64,000 nt of DNA from Paeniglutamicibacter gangotriensis Lz1y (lineage in GTDB: Bacteria > Actinomycetota > Actinomycetes > Actinomycetales > Micrococcaceae): NCBI RefSeq assembly GCF_000348945.1, contig NZ_AOCK01000002.1, forward strand, positions 124,001 through 188,000. Direction: 5' to 3'. Shown here piece after piece: positions 25,946 through 35,053 of the stretch (position 1 is the stretch's first letter; every line of letters starts with the position of its first letter). A program made the translations under genes and the position numbers. Below the pieces are notes generated by a model that saw nothing but the letters and a program-made list of their open reading frames with translations, ran no database searches and was not told where the DNA came from.

Positions 25946-26916
25946 GCGGCTCACGCTTTACCCTCGGCACCCGCGGCTCCGCCCTGGCCACCACCCAGAC
26001 CGGGCACGTGGCCGCGGAGTTGAACCGGCTCTCCGGCGTCGAGTACGACACCGTGCTGGTGAAGACCGAGGGGGATGTGACCAGCGGTCCGCTCTCGCAA
26101 CTCGGCGGCACCGGCGTGTTCGCCGCGGCCCTGCGTCAGGCGCTCTACGAGGGCACCTGCGACATGGCTGTGCACTCACTCAAGGACCTGCCCACCACGC
26201 AGCCCGAGGGATTGGTGATCGCCGCGACCCCGGTGCGCGCCGATGTGCGCGACGCCCTGTGCTCCCGCGACGGGCTCTTCCTGGCCGAACTGCCCGAGGG
26301 CGCCTCGGTGGGCACCGGCTCCCCGCGGCGTGCCGCGCAGTTGCTGGCCTTCCGGCCTGACCTTAGAATCGTGGATATCCGTGGCAACGTCGGCACCCGG
26401 CTGGGTCGGGTCAAGGGCTCCCCGGTGCAGAAGGACGACGGAGGAGTGGGACGCACCGCCCAGGGCGACCTGGACGCGGTGGTGCTGGCTGCCGCCGGCT
26501 TGGAACGCCTGGGCCTTGAATCGCACATCACCGAGTACCTGGACCCGGACATCATGCTTCCGGCGCCCGGCCAGGGATCGCTGGCCGTGGAGGTTCGGAC
26601 CGGCGGCAGCGGCCACAGCGCTGTCGACGCGGCACTGGAGACGATGGATGACACCGACACGCGCCTGGCGATCACCGCCGAACGTGCGCTGCTGGCCCGC
26701 CTTGAGGCTGGCTGCGCGGCACCGGTGGGTGCGCTGGCACTGGTGCAAGGCGATGAGCTGGTGCTGGACTCGGTGGCCTGCAAACCCGACGGCTCCGACA
26801 CCATGCGCCGCTCGGCGCGGACCTCGACGCTGACCATCGACGGGGCCTGGGCCCTGGGCGTCACGCTGGCCGAGCAATTGCTGGCCGAGGGCGCGGCCGA
26901 GCTGGCAGGGCTGTAG
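25942..26916 (+). CDS. hemC: Hydroxymethylbilane synthase (porphobilinogen deaminase)
   Basis: Joins four porphobilinogens into hydroxymethylbilane. 324 residues: FTLGTRGSALATTQ at the N-terminus, MAVHSLKDLPT with the catalytic lysine region, GSPRRAAQL, DIRGNVGTRL, and the dipyrromethane cofactor Cys in RLEAGCAAPVGA. Overlaps hemH by four bases. Confidence 0.95.
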   Translation: MSGSRFTLGTRGSALATTQTGHVAAELNRLSGVEYDTVLVKTEGDVTSGPLSQLGGTGVFAAALRQALYEGTCDMAVHSLKDLPTTQPEGLVIAATPVRADVRDALCSRDGLFLAELPEGASVGTGSPRRAAQLLAFRPDLRIVDIRGNVGTRLGRVKGSPVQKDDGGVGRTAQGDLDAVVLAAAGLERLGLESHITEYLDPDIMLPAPGQGSLAVEVRTGGSGHSAVDAALETMDDTDTRLAITAERALLARLEAGCAAPVGALALVQGDELVLDSVACKPDGSDTMRRSARTSTLTIDGAWALGVTLAEQLLAEGAAELAGL

Positions 26917-26921
26917 GAACC

Positions 26922-27824
26922 ATGTCGAATCCCGGGGTGTTGGCGGGGCGCACCGCCCTGCTGCTGCGCAGTGCCGACCGTGCCGCGGCAACGGTGAGCG
27001 TGCTGGCAGCACGCGGCGCACGCACGGCGGTGTGCCGGCTCATCGATTTTGAGCTGCCCTCCGACACCACGGAGCTCGACGCGCACCTGGTACGGCTGCT
27101 CGACGGGGCTTATGACTGGTGCGTGTTCACCTCCGTGAACACGCTCACCGCGCTGTGCCTCCGGGCCGCGGCACTGGATGTCGAATTGCGCATCCCTTCC
27201 GGCACCCGGGTCGCGGTGGTCGGCGAGGCCACCGCCGATGCCGTGCGTGCCCTCGGGGCGCACATTGACTTCATGCCCGCCACCGACCACTCGGCCCGCG
27301 GCATGCTCGCCGACTGGCAGGATTTGCGCACCTCACAGGCCTCGGTGTTCGCCCCGCAGGCGGACATCGCCTCGGCCACACTGCGCGACGGATTCGCCGC
27401 CCACGGCTGGCAGGCGGACATCGTCATCGCCTACAACACCGTGACCGCCCCGGCGGATCGGGCACGTGCCCTGCATAATGCACCCGCCGGCGGCTCGGTG
27501 GCCCTGCCCGTCGGCGGATACCTGCTGGAAGTTCCGCAACTTTCAGAAGCCTTGGCCGGCATAGACGCGGTCATGTTCTCCTCGCCAAGCACCGTGGACA
27601 CGTTTCTGGCGCTGCTCCCGGACCCCGCAACATTCCGGTCGGGGGACCAAGCGCTGATCGCCATTGGGGACAGCACCGCCAAGCGGCTGCGCCAGCACGG
27701 GCTGGAACCGGCGGGAATCGCCGCCCTGCCCACCCCCGAGGGCCTGGCCACGGCCTGGGAGGGTGCCATTGGCGCAACCTCCACGGCCCGCGCCGCGGCA
27801 CCCACAACAACACCGCACCCCTAG
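26922..27824 (+). CDS. hemD: Uroporphyrinogen-III synthase
   Basis: Closes and inverts ring D of hydroxymethylbilane. 300 residues of the poorly conserved HemD fold: [15 protein letters not shown] at the N-terminus, [27 protein letters not shown], then [13 protein letters not shown] and [18 protein letters not shown]. There are only 5 bases from the hemC stop. No fused methyltransferase domain is present. Confidence 0.9.
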   Translation: MSNPGVLAGRTALLLRSADRAAATVSVLAARGARTAVCRLIDFELPSDTTELDAHLVRLLDGAYDWCVFTSVNTLTALCLRAAALDVELRIPSGTRVAVVGEATADAVRALGAHIDFMPATDHSARGMLADWQDLRTSQASVFAPQADIASATLRDGFAAHGWQADIVIAYNTVTAPADRARALHNAPAGGSVALPVGGYLLEVPQLSEALAGIDAVMFSSPSTVDTFLALLPDPATFRSGDQALIAIGDSTAKRLRQHGLEPAGIAALPTPEGLATAWEGAIGATSTARAAAPTTTPHP

Positions 27825-27855
27825 CCATCAACTCCCAGCTCACAAGGAGCGAAGA

Positions 27856-28842
27856 ATGACATTCCCCTCCCGCAGGCCACGTCGCCTGCGCACCACCCCC
27901 GCCATGCGTCGGCTCACCGCCGAGCTAGTATTGGCCCCCCAACAGCTGATCCTGCCCGCTTTTGTGCGCGAGGGACTCACCGAACCAAACCCGATCACCT
28001 CGATGCCCGGGGTCGTGCAACACACCATGGACAGCCTCAAGGCCGCCGCAGCACAGGCAGTCGAGCTGGGCCTGGGCGGCATCATGCTCTTCGGTATCCC
28101 CGAGACCCGCGACGCCACCGGCAGCGCCGGAGTCGACCCGGCCGGCATCCTGAACCTGGGCATCGAGGCGGTGCGCGCCGAGGTCGGCGACGAATTGGTG
28201 ATCATGTCCGATGTCTGCCTCGATGAATTCACCGACCACGGCCACTGCGGCGTGCTCGATGCGGCTGGCAACGTGGACAACGACGCGACCCTGGAAATCT
28301 ACGGTCGGCTCGCCGTGGCACAGGCCAACGCCGGAGCGCACCTCGTCGCCCCCTCGGGCATGATGGACGGCCAGGTTGCCGTCATCCGCCAGGCCCTGGA
28401 CGAAGCAGGCCACCAAGAGGTCTCGATCCTGGCCTACGCCGCCAAGTACGCCTCCGCCTTCTACGGCCCGTTCCGCGAGGCGGTGGATTCCCAGCTCACC
28501 GGGGACCGCCGTACCTACCAAATGGATGCCGCCAATCGCCGCGAGGCGCTGATCGAGGTCGAGCTCGATCTGGCCGAAGGCGCCGACATGGTCATGGTCA
28601 AGCCGGCCATGAGCTACCTGGATGTGCTGGCAGACGTTGCGGCGATGTCCCCGGTCCCGGTCTCCGCCTACCAGATCTCCGGCGAGTACGCGATGATCGA
28701 GGCCGCTGCAGCCAACGGCTGGATCGATCGCCGTGCCGCCATCGAAGAATCCGTGCTGAGCATCCGCCGTGCCGGCGCAGACACCGTGTTGACCTACTGG
28801 GCGGCCGAAATCGGCCAGTGGATGAAAGAAGGAAAATCATGA
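27856..28842 (+). CDS. hemB: Delta-aminolevulinic acid dehydratase (porphobilinogen synthase)
   Basis: Condenses two aminolevulinates to porphobilinogen. 328 residues: [25 protein letters not shown], and the Schiff-base lysine regions [20 protein letters not shown] and [12 protein letters not shown]. The metal loop reads [14 protein letters not shown]: two of the three zinc cysteines of the E. coli enzyme are kept and the middle one is Asp. A strong ribosome site, AAGGAG, lies 6 bases before the ATG. The stop overlaps the hemL ATG. Confidence 0.95.
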   Translation: MTFPSRRPRRLRTTPAMRRLTAELVLAPQQLILPAFVREGLTEPNPITSMPGVVQHTMDSLKAAAAQAVELGLGGIMLFGIPETRDATGSAGVDPAGILNLGIEAVRAEVGDELVIMSDVCLDEFTDHGHCGVLDAAGNVDNDATLEIYGRLAVAQANAGAHLVAPSGMMDGQVAVIRQALDEAGHQEVSILAYAAKYASAFYGPFREAVDSQLTGDRRTYQMDAANRREALIEVELDLAEGADMVMVKPAMSYLDVLADVAAMSPVPVSAYQISGEYAMIEAAAANGWIDRRAAIEESVLSIRRAGADTVLTYWAAEIGQWMKEGKS

Positions 28843-30152
28843 CCAGCTCCGCAGAACTCTTCGCCACCGCCCAGCAGCTCATGCCCGGCGGGGTGAACTC
28901 CCCGGTGCGGGCCTTCGGCTCGGTCGGAGGGGTGCCCCCGTTCATGGTCAGCGCCAAGGGTGCTTACCTGAGCGACGCCGATGGGAATGACTACGTTGAC
29001 CTGGTCTGCTCCTGGGGCCCGGCGCTGTTGGGCCACGCCCACCCGGCCATCCAAGACGCGGTGCACTCTGCGGTTGACCGCGGCCTGTCCTTCGGTGCTT
29101 CCACCCCGGATGAGGGCAAGCTGGCCCGCCTGGTCATGGATCGCTTCGGCGGCGTGGAGCGCATGCGCATGGTCTCCACCGGCACCGAGGCCACCATGAC
29201 CGCGGTGCGTCTGGCCCGCGGCTACACCGGCAGGGACCTGATCGTGAAGTTCGCCGGCTGCTACCACGGCCACCTCGATTCCCTGCTGGCCGCCGCCGGT
29301 TCGGGCCTGGCCACCCTGGCCTTGCCCGGTTCCGCAGGAGTCACCGCGGCCACCGCCGCAGAGACGCTGGTATTGGCCTACAACGACCGTGAGGCAATTA
29401 CCGCAGCGTTCGCTGAACACGGGGACAAGATCGCCGCAGTCATCACCGAATCCGCTCCCTGCAACATGGGGGTCGTGACCCCTGAGGACGGCTTCAACAA
29501 GTTCCTGGCCGAGACCACTACCGCCAACGGCGCCCTGCTGATCCTCGACGAAGTTCTCACCGGGTTCCGTGCCTCCGATGCCGGCTACTGGGGCCTGACC
29601 GGCCGCACCGAGGGCTGGACCCCGGACCTGTACACATTCGGCAAGGTCATCGGCGGTGGCTTGCCCACTGCTGCCCTGGGTGGACGTGCCGAGGTCATGG
29701 ACTACCTGTCGCCGCTGGGCCCGGTCTACCAGGCCGGTACGCTCTCGGGAAACCCTGTTGCCATGGCGGCTGGCATCGCCCAGCTGACCCATGCCACACC
29801 CGAGGTCTACGCGCACATCGACGCGAAGTCCCTGGAACTGCAAGGCGCACTCACCGAAGCCCTGACCGAAGCCGGCGTCGATCACTCGATTCAGCGTGCG
29901 GGTAACTTGTTCTCGGTTGCCTTCGGCACCTCGGAAACCGGCGTTCACAACTATGCCGAGGCGCAGGCCCAAGAGGCCTACCGCTACGCGCCGTTCTTCC
30001 ACTCGATGCTCTCCTCGGGCATTTACCTGCCGCCGAGCGTCTTCGAGGCGTGGTTCCTCTCCTCGGCCCACGATGATGAAGCCATGAACAAGATCTTTGA
30101 CGCGCTCCCGGCCGCGGCGAGCGCCGCGGCTTCGGCTGTTCCCGCCGTCTAG
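28839..30152 (+). CDS. hemL: Glutamate-1-semialdehyde 2,1-aminomutase
   Basis: PLP enzyme making 5-aminolevulinate, second step of the C5 route. 437 residues: [17 protein letters not shown] at the start, [37 protein letters not shown], and the PLP lysine in [14 protein letters not shown] overlaps the hemB stop. The last gene of the heme run, followed by a terminator. The tail is Ala-rich. Confidence 0.95.
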   Translation: MTSSAELFATAQQLMPGGVNSPVRAFGSVGGVPPFMVSAKGAYLSDADGNDYVDLVCSWGPALLGHAHPAIQDAVHSAVDRGLSFGASTPDEGKLARLVMDRFGGVERMRMVSTGTEATMTAVRLARGYTGRDLIVKFAGCYHGHLDSLLAAAGSGLATLALPGSAGVTAATAAETLVLAYNDREAITAAFAEHGDKIAAVITESAPCNMGVVTPEDGFNKFLAETTTANGALLILDEVLTGFRASDAGYWGLTGRTEGWTPDLYTFGKVIGGGLPTAALGGRAEVMDYLSPLGPVYQAGTLSGNPVAMAAGIAQLTHATPEVYAHIDAKSLELQGALTEALTEAGVDHSIQRAGNLFSVAFGTSETGVHNYAEAQAQEAYRYAPFFHSMLSSGIYLPPSVFEAWFLSSAHDDEAMNKIFDALPAAASAAASAVPAV

Positions 30153-30533
30153 CTCGACAGGGTTGTAAAAGCCCCCGGAGGCTGTCTCATCAATCGCTTG
30201 ATGCAGCAGCTTTCGGGGGTATTTTTATGTGTTTGGGCCGCTCGTGCTGCCGGAGAGATGAAATTGGGTGAGCTCTAGACCACTTTCTGCTCCGGTGCAT
30301 CCGTCTGGCGCAGCCGCGTGGGGGAACACGACGTCGAAACGAATGGTGCCTGCAGAAGGCGATAAAAGGTCACGTCAGAGATTGATTGGTTGATGTTATT
30401 TGGTGTGGGGGGCAAGATCCCGGAGTCCGGCTGCTGGGATGCATCCGGGGACACGTGGTTCACCAAGGCGTATAAGCAACACGGCTAGGCTTGTTCGGTT
30501 AGTTTTCGCGTTTCATTGCCGCCGAGGAATTCA
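30153..30533. other. Intergenic region between hemL and the APC permease
   Basis: 381 bases. It holds the hemL terminator (30168-30225). The remainder has no gene I can support and no riboswitch I recognise; it probably carries the permease promoter. Confidence 0.5.
30168..30225 (+). terminator. Terminator of the heme gene run
   Basis: GC-rich stem with CCCCCGGAGGCTG opposite CAGCAGCTTTCGGGGG, loop with TCATCAATCGCTTGATG, then TATTTTT. Confidence 0.85.
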
Positions 30534-32063
30534 GTGAGCCTTTTTCGTACCAAACCCGTGGAGAGCTTCCTGGCTGACGCCGCGGAACCCGGCCGCCAGC
30601 TCAAGCGGACCCTGAACACCTGGGATCTGATGATCATGGGCGTCGCCGTATCGGTGGGCGCCGGAATCTTCTCCGTGGGGGCGCGGGCCGCAGCAAACTT
30701 CTCCGGACCGGCAGTCACGCTTTCATTTGTGATAGCCGCGCTGACCTGCGCGATGGCCATCATGTGCTACGCGGAATTCGCGACGGCGATCCCCGTCGCC
30801 GGCTCGGCCTATGTGTTTTCCTACGCCACCATGGGCGAGTTTGTTGCGTGGATCATTGGTTGGAACCTGATTCTCGAACTCTTCACCGCAGCAGCGGTGA
30901 TCGCCAAGTATTGGGGTATTTACCTCACCGAAGTTTTCCAGCTCGTGGGAGTACACCTTTCACCCACCATTGACCTAGGCATCGTCACCATGAGCTGGGG
31001 ACCATTGCTGATCGTTGCGCTGTTCACGCTGCTGCTCGTGATGGGCACCAAGCTGTCAGCCACGGTCGGGAATGTATTCACCATCATCAAGATCGCCGTG
31101 GTGCTCTTCGTGATCATCGCCGGCCTGTTCTACCTCAAGGCGGAGAACTTCACTCCGTTCATCCCCGAAGCGGTTCCGGCCTCGGGGGATGGCACCACCG
31201 AGGTGCTCAAACAGTCGCTCTTCGCCTTTGCCACCGGGGCTGCCCCGGCACAATACGGCATGATGGGCGTGCTGGCCGGCGCGGCCTTGGTGTTCTTCGC
31301 GTTCGTCGGCTTCGATGTGGTGGCAACAAGCGCCGAAGAGGTCAAGAACCCGAACAAGACGCTGCCCCGCGGCATTTTCGCCGGCCTTGCCCTGACCACT
31401 TTGCTCTACGTCGGTGTTTCCTTCGCGCTGACCGGCATGGTCTCCTACAAGGACCTGGCAGCCGTGGAAACCCCGACGCTGGCCACGGCGTTCTCGTTGG
31501 TGGGCAACGAAGGGGCAGCCTCGGTCATTGCCGTCGGCTCGCTCATCGGCCTGACCACCGTGGTTATGGTGCTGCTCATGGGGCTCTCACGCGTCGTGCT
31601 TGCCATCAGCCGTGACGGGCTGTTGCCCTACGGTCTGTCCAAGACCAGCGCCAAGCGCGGCACCCCGGTGCGCATCACCGTCATCTGCGGTTCGCTGGTG
31701 GCCCTGGTGGCCGGCTTCACCCGTGTGGATGTGCTCGAAGAAATGATCAACATCGGTACGCTGTCGGCCTTCGTGATGGTCAGCCTGGGCATCATCGTGC
31801 TGCGCCGCAAGCGCCCGGACCTCAAGCCCGCCTTCCGGGTTCCGTTCGGTCCGGTCATCCCGATCGTCTCGGCACTGCTGTGCACCTACCTGATGGTCAA
31901 CCTTGCCGTCGAAACCTGGATCTACTTTGTTGTGTGGTTGGTTCTCGGCGTGGGCATCTACTTCGGGTACGGACGCAGCCACTCCCGCTTGAACCAGAAG
32001 TTTGCGCCACAGATGGCGGCGAGGCAGAAACCGGCCGAGGCCGAACGCCTCAACGTCACCTAA
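30534..32063 (+). CDS. APC-family cationic amino-acid permease
   Basis: 509 residues with about 12 membrane helices. LNTWDLMIMGVAVSVGAGIFSVGA is the helix-1 signature of the CAT/APC group; FFAFVGFDVVATSAEEVKNPNKTLPRGI is the conserved helix-6 loop. Substrate is probably a cationic or branched amino acid. GTG at 30534 has GAGGAA close upstream and begins VSLFRTKPVES, matching related permeases. It stands alone between heme genes and the convergent photolyase. Confidence 0.88.
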   Translation: MSLFRTKPVESFLADAAEPGRQLKRTLNTWDLMIMGVAVSVGAGIFSVGARAAANFSGPAVTLSFVIAALTCAMAIMCYAEFATAIPVAGSAYVFSYATMGEFVAWIIGWNLILELFTAAAVIAKYWGIYLTEVFQLVGVHLSPTIDLGIVTMSWGPLLIVALFTLLLVMGTKLSATVGNVFTIIKIAVVLFVIIAGLFYLKAENFTPFIPEAVPASGDGTTEVLKQSLFAFATGAAPAQYGMMGVLAGAALVFFAFVGFDVVATSAEEVKNPNKTLPRGIFAGLALTTLLYVGVSFALTGMVSYKDLAAVETPTLATAFSLVGNEGAASVIAVGSLIGLTTVVMVLLMGLSRVVLAISRDGLLPYGLSKTSAKRGTPVRITVICGSLVALVAGFTRVDVLEEMINIGTLSAFVMVSLGIIVLRRKRPDLKPAFRVPFGPVIPIVSALLCTYLMVNLAVETWIYFVVWLVLGVGIYFGYGRSHSRLNQKFAPQMAARQKPAEAERLNVT

Positions 32064-32099
32064 CCCAGAGGCTCCGTTGCTGGAGCCGCACCGTGGGTT
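32063..32099. terminator. Hairpin between convergent permease and photolyase genes
   Basis: ACCCA...TGGGT outer arms and GGCTCC-GTTGCT-GGAGCC inner stem. It overlaps both gene ends; no clear T tract. Confidence 0.55.
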
Positions 32100-33502
32100 C
32101 AGTGTTGCTTCATCCGTGCGTAGGACTCCAGTGCCGCGGCACGCGAGATTTTTAGATCCACCACGGGCTCCGGAGATGGCATCGGGGCAAAGCGGGATAC
32201 GTATGATCCGCGAGGGTCGAACTTCTTGGCTTGCAGCTCGGGGTTGAAGACCCTGAAAAACGGCGAAGCGTCTGCTCCGCATCCGGCGACCCATTGCCAA
32301 TTGGCGGGGTTGGACGCGGCATCGGCATCCACCAACGTGTCCCAGAACCATTCCTCGCCGATCCGCCAATGGATTCCGAGGTTCTTGACCAGGAAGCTTG
32401 CGGTGACCATGCGCACCCGATTGTGCATCCAACCGGTCTGCCAAAGCTGCTGCATTCCCGCATCGACCATCCCGAAGCCGGTCTCGCCACCACGCCAAGC
32501 CGCTAGCTCCTGGACCAGGTGCTCTTCGGAAGCATCGTGATCGGGGGCTTGCACGGGCCATGCCCAGTCGAAGACGTCGAATTCGGGGCGAAGGTTCCGG
32601 GTCGGCAAAGCCGGGTGGTGGTAGAGCAGGTTCCAGCAGAAGTCCCGCCACACCAGCTGGCGCATCATCGCACGTGCTCCCTCGGCCTGCTCGGGATGGG
32701 CCGAGATGGTGGCACTGAGTGACTCCCAGACCTGCACCGGGCTCAAGTGGCCCCATCGCAGGGCGGGGGAAAGTCGAGAGGTTCCGTCTAGATCCGGGCG
32801 GTTGCGCCCCTCGCCGTAGTCCCCGGCGACCTCTTCCAAAACCCTCTGAAGACGCTCGTGAGCACCGCGCTCACCGGGTGTCCACGCCTGAGCCAGACCG
32901 CGGGACCAGTCTGGCTTGGACGGCAACAGCCTCCACTGGGCCAGGTTGTCCCCGGCATGCTGTTTTGCCGGGGGAGGGGGAGGGAGCTGTGCGGAGGGTT
33001 CTCCAAGTGCCGGACGCAGTTGAAGGCGTTGCACGGCGTTGTAGAAAGGGGTGAAGACCTTGAATGGCCTGCCGTCCTGGGTCTGCGGGACCCAGGGTTC
33101 GTGAAGCAGTGATCCGGAATGGCTGTGCGCAGTGGCTCCGGCCGCTTGCACCAGTTCCTTGACGGTGGTGTCCACCGTGCGTTCGGGCCCGCCATAGCGC
33201 CGGTTCCAGTGCACCTCCGAGGCCCCTTCGGCCTTCATCACCCCTGGCAGGATGATGGCCGCCGGACCGCGGTGCAGTTGCAGTGGGACGCCGATCGAAT
33301 CCAGGTCCCGGGAGAGGGCTTCAAGGCCGTGGTGCAACCACCAGCGGGCTGCGCCTCCCAGCTGTCGTATACCCGTCGATTCCTCGTCGAGGATGAACAG
33401 TGCCGTGACCTGGCCACTCGCCATGGCGGCCTCCAGTGCGGGATTGTCGGCCAGACGAAGGTCGTCGCGGAACCACATCAAGGTGGTGGGCTGTTGGCTC
33501 AC
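32099..33502 (-). CDS. phr: Deoxyribodipyrimidine photolyase, class I
   Basis: Repairs cyclobutane pyrimidine dimers with blue light, FAD and an antenna. 467 residues: TLMWFRDDLRLADNPAL at the start, HWNRRYGGPERTVD, RLSPALRWGHLSP, and the FAD/DNA site QLVWRDFCWNLLYHHP then GMQQLWQTGWMHNRVRM and DADAASNPANWQWVAG. All three FAD-domain tryptophan positions look present. GTG at 33502 has AAAGG at a good distance. It begins 35 bases after the crtEb stop on the same strand, so it looks like the last gene of the carotenoid operon. Confidence 0.93.
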   Translation of the reverse strand: MSQQPTTLMWFRDDLRLADNPALEAAMASGQVTALFILDEESTGIRQLGGAARWWLHHGLEALSRDLDSIGVPLQLHRGPAAIILPGVMKAEGASEVHWNRRYGGPERTVDTTVKELVQAAGATAHSHSGSLLHEPWVPQTQDGRPFKVFTPFYNAVQRLQLRPALGEPSAQLPPPPPAKQHAGDNLAQWRLLPSKPDWSRGLAQAWTPGERGAHERLQRVLEEVAGDYGEGRNRPDLDGTSRLSPALRWGHLSPVQVWESLSATISAHPEQAEGARAMMRQLVWRDFCWNLLYHHPALPTRNLRPEFDVFDWAWPVQAPDHDASEEHLVQELAAWRGGETGFGMVDAGMQQLWQTGWMHNRVRMVTASFLVKNLGIHWRIGEEWFWDTLVDADAASNPANWQWVAGCGADASPFFRVFNPELQAKKFDPRGSYVSRFAPMPSPEPVVDLKISRAAALESYARMKQH

Positions 33503-33537
33503 TGTCGTGCCTTTCGATGTACTGGTGGTTTGCTGTC

Positions 33538-34395
33538 CTAGCGGACGAACGCGTACCAAATCAGGATCATGGTGATGAAGAACCCGGTGACGTAGTTAAG
33601 CCAGAGAAACCTGACCCACCCGGTATGGGCACGTTCTGAATCGACGTCGTTGAGATTGGCGTAGGGCAGCACGTTGGCCACATAGGGCAGGGCCAGCAAA
33701 CCGGCCAACGGGCCGGGCCACTCGGTGGCCAGCAACAGCACCCCGGCGGCCAGATATGCAAGCGCCGCGCCGCGCACCGTCCACTTGGCTCCCAGTACGG
33801 TCCCGATGGAACCCAGGGAAGCGGCACGGTCTGGAACGATGTCCTGCACGGCGCCGAAGGCGTGGGAGGCCATTCCCCAGAGGAAGAAGGCCAGAAGCAA
33901 GGCCAGCAGCGGTGCGTTGAATTGCGCCCCGGCCAGGACCATCCCATAGACGGCCGGGGAAACAAAGTGCGTGCTGGAGGTCAGCGAATCAACGAAGGGT
34001 CGTTCCTTGAATCGCAGTTTCGGAGCGCTGTAGGCCAAGACCGCGAGCATCGAGACCAGCAGCACCAGGTTGGCCTCCCACGAACCGGCGATGCCCAGCA
34101 CCACGAGGAACGGGACGGTGGCCACGAGGCAGGCTATGAGGATCCCACGGTGCCGGCTGCGTTCAACCAGGGCTCCCTCGGCCCCGCCCTTGCGGGGGTT
34201 CAAGAGGTCGGATTCGTAGTCGAAGACATCGTTGATCCCGTACATCGCCAGATTGTAGGGGATCAGGAAGAAGATCGTTCCCACGATCCAGAGCCAATCG
34301 ATGACACCGGTGGTCAGCAGGTATGCGGAGGCAAAGGGAAACGCGGTGTTGACCCATGAGATGGGCCGGCTGGTCATGAAGAGCTCATGGATCAT
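33538..34395 (-). CDS. crtEb: Lycopene elongase (CrtEb, UbiA-type prenyltransferase)
   Basis: Adds C5 prenyl units to lycopene on the way to C50 pigments. 285 residues with about eight membrane segments and the Asp-rich UbiA motif NLAMYGINDVFDYESDLLNPRKGG; the second motif is at FGAVQDIVPDRAASLGSIG. An excellent ribosome site, GGAGGAA, precedes the ATG at 34395, which lies inside the crtYf stop region (overlap). Confidence 0.9.
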   Translation of the reverse strand: MIHELFMTSRPISWVNTAFPFASAYLLTTGVIDWLWIVGTIFFLIPYNLAMYGINDVFDYESDLLNPRKGGAEGALVERSRHRGILIACLVATVPFLVVLGIAGSWEANLVLLVSMLAVLAYSAPKLRFKERPFVDSLTSSTHFVSPAVYGMVLAGAQFNAPLLALLLAFFLWGMASHAFGAVQDIVPDRAASLGSIGTVLGAKWTVRGAALAYLAAGVLLLATEWPGPLAGLLALPYVANVLPYANLNDVDSERAHTGWVRFLWLNYVTGFFITMILIWYAFVR

Positions 34396-34718
34396 TCTTG
34401 TTCCTCCAAGATCGGGGAGAGTCCCCCGCAAAGCCACCACAGGGCGGGAACGAAGAGCACTGCGGCAAGCGGATAGGTGAAGTCCTCGATTGGTGCCAAG
34501 CCCAGATGCACACCGAGCAGCGTTTCACTTTCGTAGTCAAAGAGTCCCGAATAGATCATCAGGTTATCGAACACGGCCGTCAGTCCGAACAAGATGGCCA
34601 CGGAGACACCGAGGGCCGGCAGGACGGCGCGCAGCCGGATCCGGCGTAGGCGCACGGCCAGCAGGAAAAGGGCCAACGAACCGAGAAGGAAGCAAATGGA
34701 AAGCGTTGCGAAACTCAT
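34392..34718 (-). CDS. crtYf: C50 carotenoid epsilon-cyclase subunit CrtYf
   Basis: A 108-residue membrane protein of the small lycopene cyclase domain family. Works as a heterodimer with CrtYe in cyclising C50 carotenoids. Three hydrophobic segments; landmarks are FDNLMIYSGLFDYE and PIEDFTYPLAAVLFVPALWW (the PIEDF motif is the family hallmark). Overlaps crtYe and crtEb by four bases each. Confidence 0.9.
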   Translation of the reverse strand: MSFATLSICFLLGSLALFLLAVRLRRIRLRAVLPALGVSVAILFGLTAVFDNLMIYSGLFDYESETLLGVHLGLAPIEDFTYPLAAVLFVPALWWLCGGLSPILEEQE

Positions 34719-35053
34719 CGGGCCTCGACCTTTCCGGCGGCTTTGGCCCGGTGTCTACGCCAAGCCAGGTATCCAGTGACCAGCACCATCGTCTGGTAGC
34801 ACAGGAAGAACAGGAAGAAGGCTTCCTCAAGTGGCAACTGGTCCCCGAGCATGATGCCCGTCATCAGCGTTGAATCTCGGTGCAGGAATATTCCTTGGTC
34901 GATCGCGATGATGTCCCAGAGCAGAAACATGCCGGTTCCGCCCAACAGTGAAACCGATGCAGCCAGCGGGGAAGCAAAAATGACAAGCCGAAACTTCGCG
35001 TCAAGCAAAACCATGCAGGCAATGAGCGTGAGCAGTATGGCGAGATAGATCAT
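34715..35053 (-). CDS. crtYe: C50 carotenoid epsilon-cyclase subunit CrtYe
   Basis: 112 residues, the second half of the heterodimeric cyclase. It has three membrane segments, with LLWDIIAIDQGIFLHRDS and the motif LPLEEAFFLFFLCYQTMVL. ATG at 35053 follows AGGA at suitable spacing; it overlaps the crtI stop by four bases. With CrtYf and CrtEb this predicts decaprenoxanthin or a close relative. Confidence 0.9.
   Translation of the reverse strand: MIYLAILLTLIACMVLLDAKFRLVIFASPLAASVSLLGGTGMFLLWDIIAIDQGIFLHRDSTLMTGIMLGDQLPLEEAFFLFFLCYQTMVLVTGYLAWRRHRAKAAGKVEAR

Noticed and set aside
30275-30466. 63-codon minus-strand frame between hemL and permease
   Set aside because: Short, no ribosome site, no resemblance; lies in the probable promoter region.
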